DNA of 64,000 nt from Planctomycetota bacterium (GTDB lineage Bacteria; Planctomycetota; UBA1135; GCA-002686595): assembly GCA_002862085.1 (NCBI GenBank), contig PKCK01000047.1, forward strand, positions 124,001-188,000. Reading direction: 5' to 3'. Shown in pieces: positions 44,181-53,455 of this stretch. The translations under genes and the position numbers were made by a program. Within the stretch, counting starts at the first letter, position 1, and each line of letters begins with the position of its first letter. A model generated the notes under the pieces. It was not told the origin of the DNA, ran no database searches, and worked only from the letters and a program-made list of their open reading frames with translations.

Positions 44181-44355
44181 CGCGCTGATCGGTGCGTGGG
44201 CTTCGTGGCGGAAGCTGGGGGCGCGGTGAGGAACGGAAGGGGGACGCGCGCGGTTCAGTGGACTTCGTGCGCGGCGCGACAGAAGTCTCCGATCGGGGAG
44301 CGCGCGATCGATGGGGCTGCGTCGCGGGGGACGGGCGCAGCGGGAGCTGGGCACG

Positions 44356-44396
44356 TCGAAGAAGGGCGGGTCCGCGATGCGGACCCGCCCTTCTTC
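44356..44396. terminator. Hairpin terminator between alpha-toroid paralogues
   Basis: A 19-bp perfect stem (CGAAGAAGGGCGGGTCCGC with GCGGACCCGCCCTTCTTCG) and a 3-base loop GAT. It lies 62 bp past the stop of the 44459-46027 gene and before the next paralogue, which therefore probably has its own promoter. The rest of the 44181-44458 gap shows no gene. Confidence 0.75.
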
Positions 44397-44458
44397 GTGG
44401 GATCGAGCCGGTGGTCGGCTCTGTCGTTCATCGATCATCCGCTGACGCGGATGATCGG

Positions 44459-46027
44459 TCAGCGCGCGCCGAGGACCCGCGCGTACCGGAAGTACACCTC
44501 GAGGCAGAGCACCATCGTGGCGGTCGAGTAGACGCGGCCGCCGGAGTAGCCCCAGGGACCGATCGGATCCCACGAGCCCTTCGAGGCGCCGTCCTTGCGC
44601 TGCGAACCGAGCACGGCGGGCTCCATGGCCTTGCGCCACTTCTCCCAGTAGTTCTCCTTCGCGCCGCCCTTCTTGTTGCCCATCTGGAACATCGCGTAGG
44701 AGCCGTAGTACCAGTAGTACATGTCGTTGCTCAGCCCGTCCTTGTCCCACTCGGGCAGGGTCTTGAGCAGCAGGTCGGCGTGCTTGTTCATGTACGACGC
44801 GTCGTCCTCGGGGTTCTGGCCGAGGAAGAAGCGGCAGAGAAGGGTCACCGCCGTCAGCGCCTCGCCCTTCTCGGCGGGGTACTGGTCGTTCATTCCCGGG
44901 ACGCGGGAGCTGGCGGAGCCGGTCTCCGTGTAGCCGACGCGTCCGGTGCCGGGATCGGTCATCTCGTCGAACCACTCGACGGCTGCGGTGTAGGCCTCCT
45001 TGTCGACCTTGAGGCCGCCGTCCTCGGCGGACTTGAGAGCGAAGATCATCCAGCCGGTGACCGACGTGTCGTTCGAGCCATCGGGCGGGACCTCGTAGCG
45101 CCACACGCGGTAGGGGTTCCGCGCCTGGGTGATGAAGTTGATCGCGTTCTGCGCCTTGCGCTTCAGGATCGTCGACTTGTCGATGTAGTACGTCTCGCAC
45201 ATCGCGAGCGCCGCGATCGCGTGGTCGTACACGAAGGAGTGGCCGATCTTCTCGCCGAAGAGCCCGGTCTCCTTGTCCTGCTGGGAGATGAGCCACTTCA
45301 CGCCCTTGGTGACGACGTCCTTGTAGCTGCCCTTCGTCATGGAGTGGCCGTCGCCCAGGAAGGCGAGCAGCGCGAGGCCCGTGACGCCGATGTCGTGGTT
45401 CGCGTCGCCGATGCCGTCGGTCTGGTCACCGGCGGGGTCGTGCTTGAAGAACTCGTCGCAGTCCCACTTGCCGTCGTCGTCCTGGTGGTTCTTGAGCCAC
45501 TCGAGGCCGGCCTTGATCGCCGCGTTGGCCTTGCCGCCGGCGCGCAGGTTCTTGTTGCCGCCGAAGCGGCCGCCCATCTTGCCGCCGGCGCCGCCGCCGA
45601 TCCCGAGCATCGAGTTCGAGTTCTTCGAGTCGAAGGGTGAGTCGGCGTTCTGGTTCGGGTCGCCCTCGGTGCTCTCGAACTCGGAGTCCGTGTCGGTCTC
45701 GTTGTGGTCCGAGACCTCGAAGTCCTCGAGGATCGGCTCCTCCTCGGTCTCCTCCTCGATCTCCTCGATCTCCTCTTCCTCCTCCTCGATGATCTCCTCG
45801 GGCGGCTGCTCGACGCTCGCCTCGATGATCTGCTCGGGGGACGGGTCGAAGGCGCTCCACGGGATGGCCGCGACGATCAGGCCGATCACGAAGTGGAGGG
45901 CCGCCGAGATGAGCAGCCAGGGAGCCTTGGACATCCAGTCGTAGAGGACGTCGTTGAACGTCTCCTCCTCCTCCCAGGGCTTCGGGAGGTTGGACTCGAT
46001 ATGGACGTCGCTGTAGTCGTTGCTCAT
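44459..46027 (-). CDS. Membrane-anchored alpha-toroid protein with Glu-rich linker
   Basis: A 522-residue paralogue of the previous gene, with the same plan: WEEEETFNDVLYDWMSKAP, one transmembrane helix (LLISAALHFVIGLIVAAIPW, about residues 35-54), then an unusually acidic linker (about residues 75-100, with runs of Glu/Ile), a Gly-rich hinge and the toroid domain from about residue 165 (IGVTGLALLAFLGDG, YDHAIAALAMCETY, ARNPYRVWRYEVPP, NDTSVTGWMIFALKSAED, TGRVGYTETGSASSRVPG). Lys is preferred where the paralogue has Arg, consistent with an older duplication. No catalytic motif was recognised. It is preceded, 219 bp upstream, by the SurA-like gene. Confidence 0.75.
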   Translation of the reverse strand: MSNDYSDVHIESNLPKPWEEEETFNDVLYDWMSKAPWLLISAALHFVIGLIVAAIPWSAFDPSPEQIIEASVEQPPEEIIEEEEEEIEEIEEETEEEPILEDFEVSDHNETDTDSEFESTEGDPNQNADSPFDSKNSNSMLGIGGGAGGKMGGRFGGNKNLRAGGKANAAIKAGLEWLKNHQDDDGKWDCDEFFKHDPAGDQTDGIGDANHDIGVTGLALLAFLGDGHSMTKGSYKDVVTKGVKWLISQQDKETGLFGEKIGHSFVYDHAIAALAMCETYYIDKSTILKRKAQNAINFITQARNPYRVWRYEVPPDGSNDTSVTGWMIFALKSAEDGGLKVDKEAYTAAVEWFDEMTDPGTGRVGYTETGSASSRVPGMNDQYPAEKGEALTAVTLLCRFFLGQNPEDDASYMNKHADLLLKTLPEWDKDGLSNDMYYWYYGSYAMFQMGNKKGGAKENYWEKWRKAMEPAVLGSQRKDGASKGSWDPIGPWGYSGGRVYSTATMVLCLEVYFRYARVLGAR

Positions 46028-46246
46028 GACATCGAGGGGGCCCGGAGAGCGGTGCGTCAGGGCCCGAGCGTGGTTCCGGCGGCCTGAAGGGCGTTCGGTG
46101 CTGCCGGGTGGAGCTGGGGGAGAGGTGCCCGCGAGGGGGCCCGTAGGGCCGCCGCCGGGGCGTCCAGGGGGCCTCACGGCCCGCCGGCGAGGACAACGCC
46201 GCGCCGGCAGAGCGGTTCAGAGGTTATCCAGGGAACCTCGCCGTGA

Positions 46247-47587
46247 CTACCGGCCGGGCCCGTTCGGCCCCGCCTTCCCGGTCCCGGAAGGCGCGCGCTG
46301 GGCCCCGGCCGGGCCCCGTTCGCTGGCCGCTTCGCCCTGTCCGGGGCTCCGTCGGGCCTGGACCCGGCCCCGCTGGAGCAGCCAGGCCTTCACCTCGGCC
46401 GGTGTGACGTGGGTCGTGCGCGCCAGCCGGGCGATCGCTCGGAACACCTGGACGTCGTCCCACTCCTCCGCGAGGGCGTCGTTCAGCTGCTCCTGGAGCT
46501 CCCTGTCCACGAACGGCTGGGCCTCCCTGGGTCCCTCGAGAGCCACCACGCGGTAGATCGTGTAGCCCTGGACGACCCCCTGGCGGACGACCGGCAGCAC
46601 CGGGGAGATGTCGCCCACGGCCGGGTCGGCGGTGAACTCGGCCAGGGCGGCGCCGCCGTCGGGGTGCTCCCGGACCAGGAGCGCCGTCAGGGCGGCGGGG
46701 GGGATGTCCCGCACGTATCCCTGCTCGCCGCGGAACTGCTCCGGGGCGATGCGGCTCATGGCCTCGTCGAAAGTGATCGTGTCGTCGAGGACGTTCTGCC
46801 GCACGACCTCCAGGTTACGCCTGGCCTGATCCTCGCCGACCAGGCCGCCGCGGACTCTCACGGGGAGCTGACGGAGGGTGAGCGTGCCCGGGCTCTTCCC
46901 GATCTTCGCCATGTCCTCGGGCTTGCGTGATGCGTCGAGCTGCAGGTAGCGCGCGTATTGCTTGCCGGGCCTGATGAAGTTGTCGACCACCGTGCGCCCC
47001 GTGGCACCTGGCCCGCGGCCGGTCACCGTCGCCTCCCAGGAGCTTCCGAGCATTCGCTGCTCGTAGATGCTGCGCAGCTGGGCCTTCGTGATGCCCATCC
47101 GCACGAAGCTCGAAGCAGCTCTCTGCTCGCCGCCGGAGCGGCGGATGAAGCCCTCGACCTGATCGTCCACCGCGCGGCCGATCAGCTCGGGCTCGAAGCC
47201 GAGATTGCGTCCGCCGACCGTCTTCAGGCGTTCGTCGATGATCTCCGAGAGAGCGGCCTCGAACCGCAGGCGCTCGAGCTCCTCGGGGGCAGCGTCCGGG
47301 TAGATCTCCGCGGGGTCCTCCTGAAGGCTCCCGCGTCCGATGTACATGACGACGTCTCGCTCGGTGATGACCTCCTCGCCGACGACCGCCACCGCGCGAT
47401 CCGCGTAGAGAGCGCGCAGCCGAGCCACGCCCGGTGCCGGACCCCGGGCACCGAGGTCGAAGCCCTGGGGGATCTTGGCCTGAGCCGCCTGGGCGGATCC
47501 CGCGAGGACCAGGAGCCCCGCCAGGACCATCCCCGCGAACCCCGCGCCCCGCGCGGCTGCCCTCCCTGTCGTTTCCGAGCGCGCCAT
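46247..47587 (-). CDS. Exported SurA-N-like folding chaperone
   Basis: A 446-residue periplasmic protein. The signal peptide spans about residues 1-34. ALYADRAVAVVGEEVITERDVVMYIGRG followed by ELERLRFEAALSEIIDERL matches the SurA/PpiD N-terminal chaperone domain. A full parvulin domain is not clearly visible; FDEAMSRIAPEQFRGEQGYVRDI is the closest stretch, so prolyl isomerase activity is uncertain. The C-terminal 50 residues are Arg/Pro/Gly-rich. The start is taken as ATG 47587. A TTG at 47623 overlaps the stop of the small upstream frame and would couple the two genes. Confidence 0.7.
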   Translation of the reverse strand: MARSETTGRAAARGAGFAGMVLAGLLVLAGSAQAAQAKIPQGFDLGARGPAPGVARLRALYADRAVAVVGEEVITERDVVMYIGRGSLQEDPAEIYPDAAPEELERLRFEAALSEIIDERLKTVGGRNLGFEPELIGRAVDDQVEGFIRRSGGEQRAASSFVRMGITKAQLRSIYEQRMLGSSWEATVTGRGPGATGRTVVDNFIRPGKQYARYLQLDASRKPEDMAKIGKSPGTLTLRQLPVRVRGGLVGEDQARRNLEVVRQNVLDDTITFDEAMSRIAPEQFRGEQGYVRDIPPAALTALLVREHPDGGAALAEFTADPAVGDISPVLPVVRQGVVQGYTIYRVVALEGPREAQPFVDRELQEQLNDALAEEWDDVQVFRAIARLARTTHVTPAEVKAWLLQRGRVQARRSPGQGEAASERGPAGAQRAPSGTGKAGPNGPGR

Positions 47588-47619
47588 GCCCAGGATCCTG
47601 CGCCCCGGAGCCCCGGCGA

Positions 47620-47843
47620 TCAACCGCCCTGCTCCTCGAAGGTGCCCTCGAACTGGATGGGCAGCTCGAACTCCCCACCTCGGCGGTGCGCGTCCGGTCG
47701 AGGGCGACCGCGATGAAGGTGCCCTCGCGCGGGGTGTGGACGAGGCGGACGGTGTCCGCGAGGGCGTCGGGGCGTCGGGGAGGGAGAGGCGCGCAGCGGC
47801 GAGCGTCCTCGAGCGGGGAAGGAGCTCGGGACGGGGAGACCAC
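47620..47843 (-). pseudogene. Small conserved-looking gene split by a -1 frameshift
   Basis: Between mfd and the SurA-like gene, two frames look coding in succession. From GTG 47843, the first frame ends its plausible part with VRLVHTPREGTFIAVALDRTR. After a GGGG run at 47676-47673, the neighbouring frame continues GEFELPIQFEGTFEEQGG and stops at 47620. Joining them by one added G or a -1 ribosomal slip gives a 74-residue protein with GC-rich third positions throughout. Either the base call lacks one G, the gene is newly broken, or frameshifting is programmed. The product is not recognised. Confidence 0.45.
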
Positions 47844-47869
47844 GCGCCCCGCGGCGCCCGGTCACCGCC

Positions 47870-50800
47870 TCACTCGATCCCCGCTCGCACGGTCTTCTCG
47901 AACCAGTCGAAGGCCTGCACCGGCTTCTCGGCCAGGTGGCCGGGGACGACGAGATGCGCGACGCCGGGCTTGATGCGCCGCAGGTCCAGCTTGCGGCGCG
48001 CGCCGGCCGCCGCGCCGGCGAACAGGTGCTCGAAGTGGACGGCGTCGGTGTACTGCATGACGTAGCGATCCTGGTGCCAGGCCACGTGCCGCAGGCCGGC
48101 GGCGTCGAGCACGATCTTGAGGGAGAAGAGCCGCGCGAGCTCTCTCGCCTCCTTCGGCGCCCGGCCGTAGCGGTCGACCAGGCCTGCGAGGACCTCGGCG
48201 ACGCTCTCCTCGTCCTCGGCCTGGCTCATGGCGCGCAGAGCGTCGAGCCGCGCCTCCGCGCGGTCGATCCAGCTGTCCGGCAGGAAGGCCTTGAGGCCGA
48301 CGTCGAACTCGGTGCCGGCCTCGGTCTCCTCGAAGCGCGGCTTCTCGACGTCGGCGCCCTCGCCGGCGGCCAGGCGTTCGACCGTCAGCTTCAGGAGGCG
48401 GCAGTACATGTCGTACCCGACCGCCGCGATGTTGCCGGACTGCTGCGGTCCGAGCACGTTCCCCGCTCCGCGCAGCTCGAGGTCCTTGACCGCGATCCCG
48501 AAGCCCGCGCCCAGATGGTTCATCTCCTCGAGGGCCTTCAAACGCTCGCGGGCGTTCTGCTTCAGGGGCTTGTGGCGCTCGACCAGCAGGCAGCAGAACG
48601 CCTTCACGCTCCCGCGGCCCACGCGGCCGCGGAGCTGATGGAGCTCGGCCAGTCCGAAGTGGTCGGCGTCGTCCACGATGATCGTGTTGGCCGTCGGCAC
48701 GTCGACCCCGTTCTCGATGATCGTCGTCGCCACGAGGACGTCCGCCTCGCCCTCGCGGAAGGTGCTCATCACCTCGCGCAGCTCTGAGGCCGGCATCTGG
48801 CCGTGGCCGATCGCGTAGCTCGCGTTCGGGACGAGCGAGCGCAGGCGCGCCGCGACGGACTCGATCGAGGCGACGCGGTTGTGCAGGAAGAAGATCTGCC
48901 CGCCGCGATTGAGCTCGCGCTGAAGCGCTTCCTTGATGAGGTCGTCGTCCTCGCGGTACCCGAGCCGGGTCTCGATCTCCTGGCGGCCCGGCGGCGGCAC
49001 GTTGAGCGCCGAGATGTCGCGGATTCCCGACAGGGACATGTGCAGCGTCCGGGGAATGGGCGTCGCGGTCAGGGTGAGCATGTCCACGTTGGCCCGCAGC
49101 TTCTTGAAGTGCTCCTTGTGGGTCACCCCGAAGCGCTGCTCCTCGTCGATGACGACCAGGCCGAGCTTCTTGAACTTCACGTCCTTGGAGAGGACGCGGT
49201 GCGTACCGATGACCACGTCGACGGCGCCGTCGACGAGCCCCTCGATGGTGTCGCGCTTCTCCTTCGGCGTCGTGTAGCGGGAGAGCCCGCGCACCGTCAT
49301 CGGGAAGTCCGCCATGCGCGAGCGGAAGGTCGCGAGGTGCTGCTCGGCGAGGATCGTCGTGGGGACGAGGACAGCGACCTGTCCGCCGCCGGAGACGACC
49401 CGGAACGCGGCTCGCACCGCGCACTCGGTCTTGCCGAAGCCCACGTCGCCGCAGAGCAGCCGGTCCATCGGCCGCTCTCCCGCCAGGTCCCGCGCGATGT
49501 CCTCGCTGACCTCGGCCTGATCGACGGTGTCGTCGTAGGGGAACTCCTCGAGGAACTGCTGCACGAGCTCGGGGTCGCTCGGCCACGAAGGGCGCTTGCG
49601 GAGCTGGCGCTTCGCCTGCACCTCGATGAGCTCGGACGCGAGGTCGAACAGGCCCTGCTCGACCTTCTCCTTGCGCTTGCGGAAGCTCTGGCTCCCGATC
49701 TTGTCCAGGCTGACCGCCGATCCGCCGGCGCCGATGTAGCGCTGGACCATGTCGATGCGGCTCGCCGGGACGTACAGGGACACCTCGTCCGCGAAGACGA
49801 GGTGAAGATGCTCCTCTTCTCCCTCGCCCCGGGCCATGCGCTCGAGCCCGCGGTAGCGCGCGAGGCCGTGGACCGCGTGCACCACGAGGTCGCCCCGTCG
49901 GAGCTCGAAGAAGCTCTGCAGGGCCTTCACCTTGTGCTGGTGGGCCCGCGCCGTCGCGCGTTTCCGGGCGCCGAGGGTTCCCTTGAGCTCGTGGCTGTTG
50001 ACCACGAGCAGTCCCCAGGGCGGCGCACGGAAGCCCTTGCTCACGTAGCCGGTGGTGATGAGGAGTCCATCCGCGGCGCCGACCTTCTCGAACTGGGCCG
50101 TGACGCGGTCGCGCTCGGCCTCGGTCAGGCACGCGACCACGACACGCGTCCCCTCGCCTGCGAGGGTCAAGAGCTCCGGCGCCGACGCGTTGATCCCCGA
50201 GCTGAGGCCCTGCACCGAGCGGGTGTCCAGTGACAGGTCGTCGCCCGGGAGACTCTGGATCTCGAGGACCCGCCGCGCCTTCAGGCTCTGCTCGAGGATC
50301 ATCAGCGCGCGCTCGTGCGCGGCCGACTGGACGGCCAGACCCTTGGACCGCTCCGCGAGGCGCAGGGGCTCGATCCGCACCGCCAGGGCCTCGCCGTCGA
50401 CGAGGTCGATGACCGACACACCTTCACCGTCCTCGAGCGAGCCGGAGCCGCCGCTGGCGAGGCAGACCTCGATCTGCTCGTGGGTCTCGGTCGAGCGTTG
50501 CTCCACTGGATCGAACGTCCGCAGCGACTCGATCTCCTCCTCGAACATCTCGATGCGCAGGGGCTCCGCGCTCGCGAAGGGGAACACGTCGAGGATGTCC
50601 CCGCGCAGGCTGACCTGTCCGGCCGCCTCGACGAGGGGCTCGCGCGTGTAGCCCGCCTTGACGAGCCTCGCGAGCAGCTTGTTCGCGTCCAGCACGTCGC
50701 CTGCGGCGAGCTGCACGAACTCCGCCTGGAGGTCGCGCAGCCTCGGGATGGGCTGGATGAGCGCCTGGAGCGAGCCGACGATCACCCGCGGCCGCTCCGG

Positions 50801-51205
50801 CTCGGGGCCCGCCAGGACCTGCGCCAGCTCGAGCCGGCGGCGGACCGCGGAGGCGTCCGCCGCCGCCCGCTTGGTTCCACTCTCACGCGCCGGGAAGAGC
50901 GCCGCCTCGACGCCGAAGGCCGCGAGGTCCAGCGCGAAGGCCTCTGCCTCGCCGTCCGTCGAGGCGACGGCGAGGACAGGCGCGTCCAGCGACGCGGCGA
51001 CCTGCGCAGTCACCAGCGCCTGCGCCGCTCCCCAGACGTTGCCGACCGACACGCTCCCCTTGCGCCCGAGCGCGCGGGAGAGGCGTGCGAGGTCGCTCGC
51101 GGGGAACTCGAGCTCGCCATGCGGGACCAGGGTCGCGCCCGCCGCGGACGCTCCCTCCTTCCCGTCGCCCTGGGTGGCGGCCGTGTCGACGATGCTCTGG
51201 GTCAT
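47870..51205 (-). CDS. mfd: Transcription-repair coupling factor
   Basis: A 1111-residue Mfd. The N-terminal UvrB-like module spans roughly residues 20-400, the CarD-like RNA polymerase interaction domain is at FELRRGDLVVHAVHGLARYRGLERM (about residues 432-456). The RecG-like helicase motor has MDRLLCGDVGFGKTECAVRAAF (Walker A), VVIDEEQRFGV (DEEQ box), LTLTATPIPRTLHMSL and ENGVDVPTANTIIVDDADHFGLAELHQLRGRVGRG. A TRCF domain closes the C-terminus. It removes stalled RNA polymerase and recruits UvrA to lesions. The ATG at 51205 gives the family length; no strong ribosome binding site is visible. Confidence 0.96.
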   Translation of the reverse strand: MTQSIVDTAATQGDGKEGASAAGATLVPHGELEFPASDLARLSRALGRKGSVSVGNVWGAAQALVTAQVAASLDAPVLAVASTDGEAEAFALDLAAFGVEAALFPARESGTKRAAADASAVRRRLELAQVLAGPEPERPRVIVGSLQALIQPIPRLRDLQAEFVQLAAGDVLDANKLLARLVKAGYTREPLVEAAGQVSLRGDILDVFPFASAEPLRIEMFEEEIESLRTFDPVEQRSTETHEQIEVCLASGGSGSLEDGEGVSVIDLVDGEALAVRIEPLRLAERSKGLAVQSAAHERALMILEQSLKARRVLEIQSLPGDDLSLDTRSVQGLSSGINASAPELLTLAGEGTRVVVACLTEAERDRVTAQFEKVGAADGLLITTGYVSKGFRAPPWGLLVVNSHELKGTLGARKRATARAHQHKVKALQSFFELRRGDLVVHAVHGLARYRGLERMARGEGEEEHLHLVFADEVSLYVPASRIDMVQRYIGAGGSAVSLDKIGSQSFRKRKEKVEQGLFDLASELIEVQAKRQLRKRPSWPSDPELVQQFLEEFPYDDTVDQAEVSEDIARDLAGERPMDRLLCGDVGFGKTECAVRAAFRVVSGGGQVAVLVPTTILAEQHLATFRSRMADFPMTVRGLSRYTTPKEKRDTIEGLVDGAVDVVIGTHRVLSKDVKFKKLGLVVIDEEQRFGVTHKEHFKKLRANVDMLTLTATPIPRTLHMSLSGIRDISALNVPPPGRQEIETRLGYREDDDLIKEALQRELNRGGQIFFLHNRVASIESVAARLRSLVPNASYAIGHGQMPASELREVMSTFREGEADVLVATTIIENGVDVPTANTIIVDDADHFGLAELHQLRGRVGRGSVKAFCCLLVERHKPLKQNARERLKALEEMNHLGAGFGIAVKDLELRGAGNVLGPQQSGNIAAVGYDMYCRLLKLTVERLAAGEGADVEKPRFEETEAGTEFDVGLKAFLPDSWIDRAEARLDALRAMSQAEDEESVAEVLAGLVDRYGRAPKEARELARLFSLKIVLDAAGLRHVAWHQDRYVMQYTDAVHFEHLFAGAAAGARRKLDLRRIKPGVAHLVVPGHLAEKPVQAFDWFEKTVRAGIE

Positions 51206-51450
51206 GGGGCGGGCCCGAGCCGCGCGGTTCGCGTCGCGCTCGCGCGGGGATTCGCGCGCGGGCCGGGGAGCTCGACCCGGGATGCTTCATCGCGGTCCCC
51301 CGTGGTCGGCCCACCGGCCTGGCTGGCGCTCCATCGTAGCCCCTGCGCGGAGGCCGAGCCGCCGGGCTCCGGATCGCGCGCCCTCCGCGCGAGCGGCGGA
51401 ATCCGCGCCGCGGGCATCTCCCCGCGCGCGCTCGCGCCGGGGCCCCCGGC

Positions 51451-52131
51451 TCACGGCTTGGCTTCGTAGCCGAGGGCCATCAGGGCCTCGAAGGCGGCCC
51501 AGTGCTCCGCTTCCTTCACGGTCCGGCCCCAGGCGCTCGGGAAGCGGTTGCCGCCCGCTCGCGCCGCGACCTTGAAGGCGCGGGAGTTCGCGTCCCCGCG
51601 TGTCTCGAGGACCTCGTAGGTGGGGGGGCCGTCGAAGTCGCGCTGGCAGACCTCCTGGAACGCCTGCTTGGGCAGCGCCTCGCCGCCGCGCGCCCGGGCC
51701 TCCGCGAGCTCGGACCGCAGCGTGTCGTGCACGAAAGCCCTCGCGGCCTCGAGCCCCGCGTCGAGGTAGACGGCGCCGACGACGCCCTCGTAGAGATTCG
51801 CGAGCACCGACCGGGAGAGCGATCTGCGGTCGAGGCCGCGCCCGATACGGGCGTGCTCCGCGAGACCGATGCGGCTCGCTGCGCCGGCGAGCGCCTTGCG
51901 CGAGACCACCTGGGCCTTCATCTCGGTCAGCGCGCCCTCGGGATAGCGCGCGCGGTCGTGGAAGAACGCCTCGGCGACCACGAGGTCCAGCACGGTGTCG
52001 CCGAGGAACTCCAGTCGCTCGTTGTCACGTCGCCCCGACCCGTCGGAGACGCCGGCCGACGCGTGGGTCAGGGCGAGGGCGCAGAGCGCCTCGTCCGTGA
52101 ACGCGTGGAGGTGGTCGAGGGGTGTCGTCAC
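51451..52131 (-). CDS. rnc: Ribonuclease III
   Basis: A 226-residue double-stranded RNA endonuclease. The catalytic signature is NERLEFLGDTVLDLVVAEAFF (about residues 37-57) with metal-binding acids, completed by the later ANLYEGVVGAVYLDAG. The C-terminal double-stranded RNA-binding domain runs from about residue 155 (PKQAFQEVCQRDFDGPPTYEV to TVKEAEHWAAFEALMALGY). The start is a GTG at 52131 preceded by AGGAGG, a strong ribosome binding site. The usual neighbours rpmF and plsX are not present. Confidence 0.94.
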   Translation of the reverse strand: MTTPLDHLHAFTDEALCALALTHASAGVSDGSGRRDNERLEFLGDTVLDLVVAEAFFHDRARYPEGALTEMKAQVVSRKALAGAASRIGLAEHARIGRGLDRRSLSRSVLANLYEGVVGAVYLDAGLEAARAFVHDTLRSELAEARARGGEALPKQAFQEVCQRDFDGPPTYEVLETRGDANSRAFKVAARAGGNRFPSAWGRTVKEAEHWAAFEALMALGYEAKP

Positions 52132-52609
52132 GTCAGTCCTCCTCGGCGCCCCGCTCGTCGCTGGCCCCGACGCTGCGCGTCCTCGTCCGCGCTGCGGACG
52201 TCGGTCTGTGTCCGATGAGGAGCGCCGGAGCCGGGGGGGCGGCGGTTTCGGGAGAAGTGGGGCGCATGGTCGTGCCGTCGGATCTCGCGCGCTGCGCAGG
52301 GCTTTCGGGAGCGGCGTGCCCATGCGGCCGTGGAGCGCGGACGCGGGGACGGCAGCGGCGCGAACGCCTGGCGCCGGGCCGGCCGAAGCCCGCCCGCCAG
52401 CAGAGCATAGGCCCCTGACCGCGCGGCGGGGCGGCGCCAGCCGGAGGCTGCGACCCGGATGCTCCGACGGGGGTGCGGAGGGGGCTCCGGCCGCGCACGA
52501 ACTCGATCACCTCGTCGCTGCTCGACCGTCGCGCGATGCGGCGTCAGCGCGCCCTCACGGTCTCCGTCGCAGCGGTGGTCACGCGCCTCCCGGTCGCTAC
52601 GCTTCCGCC
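52132..52609. other. Intergenic stretch, no convincing gene
   Basis: The gap between rnc and the DUF2071 gene is very GC-rich. A 44-codon minus-strand frame (52133-52267, ATG to TGA) ends just upstream of the rnc start and carries its ribosome binding site. It has no recognisable product and could be chance. No other structure stands out. Confidence 0.3.
52598..52603 (+). promoter_or_regulatory. TANNNT -10 box, probable leaderless promoter
   Basis: TACGCT ends six bases before the ATG at 52610. No Shine-Dalgarno sequence is present. Confidence 0.5.
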
Positions 52610-53398
52610 ATGCCCACCACCGACCACGGGGCCGGGTCCGGCGCGCCGCAGCGAACGGTTCTCGGGATGCGCTGGGAAGCCCTCGCGTTCCTGCACTGGC
52701 CCGTGCCGGCCGCTGCGCTCCAACCGACCCTGCCGGCCGGGCTCGAGCTCGACCTCTTCGAGGGCGAGGCGTGGCTCGGCGTCGTCCCCTTCCGGATGCG
52801 GGCGACGCGCTTCGACTGGACCCCACCGATGCCGACGGCCACGGACTTCCCGGAGCTGAACCTGCGGACGTACGTACGACGCGGGGATCGGCGGGGCGTC
52901 TGGTTCTACAGCCTGGACGCAGCCTCGTGGCTCGCGGTCCGCGGCGCGCGACTTGGATTCGCGCTGCCCTACTTCGACGCGCGCATGGAGGTCGAGTCCG
53001 GCGCCGCGGGCGGCGGCGTCCGGCGCTACAGGTCGGCGAGGCGGCACCGCGGCGCTCCCGCGGCGAGCTTCTCGGGCTCCTACGCTCCGACCGGCGGAGC
53101 CGTGTCGTCGCGGCCCGGGACCCTCGAGCACTTCCTGACCGAGCGCTACAGCCTCTTCGCCCGGCGCGGGTACGGGGTGCGCTTCGCGCTCCGCGGCGGG
53201 CTCCTGCGCGGGGACATCGCCCACGATCCCTGGCCGCTCCAGCCCGCCGAGGTGGAGCTCGTGGACTGCGACATGTTCAGGGTCCTCGGACCGGCTGCGG
53301 TCAGGGCGGCAGGGATCGGAGGACGCGAGCTGGCGCCCCCGGTGGTGCACTTCTCGTCCGCGGTCGACGTGCGCGCGGCGGCTCCCGTTCGTGCATGA
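52610..53398 (+). CDS. DUF2071 (YqjF-like) protein
   Basis: A 262-residue protein matching DUF2071: MRWEALAFLHWPVPAAALQPTLPAGLELDLFEG at the start, AWLGVVPFRM, FPELNLRTYVRRGDRRGVWFYSLDA and a C-terminal PPVVHFSSAVDV. Related acetoacetate-decarboxylase-like folds are lipocalin-type barrels; no enzyme activity is known for this group. The start is fixed by the conserved N-terminus and by the TACGCT box just upstream. A membrane protein gene begins about 57 bp downstream. Confidence 0.8.
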   Translation: MPTTDHGAGSGAPQRTVLGMRWEALAFLHWPVPAAALQPTLPAGLELDLFEGEAWLGVVPFRMRATRFDWTPPMPTATDFPELNLRTYVRRGDRRGVWFYSLDAASWLAVRGARLGFALPYFDARMEVESGAAGGGVRRYRSARRHRGAPAASFSGSYAPTGGAVSSRPGTLEHFLTERYSLFARRGYGVRFALRGGLLRGDIAHDPWPLQPAEVELVDCDMFRVLGPAAVRAAGIGGRELAPPVVHFSSAVDVRAAAPVRA

Positions 53399-53455
53399 GG
53401 TTCGTCCTGCGCGGCGTTGCGCGCGGCCGCCCGGTCGCCCATCGTTGCGCGGGTC

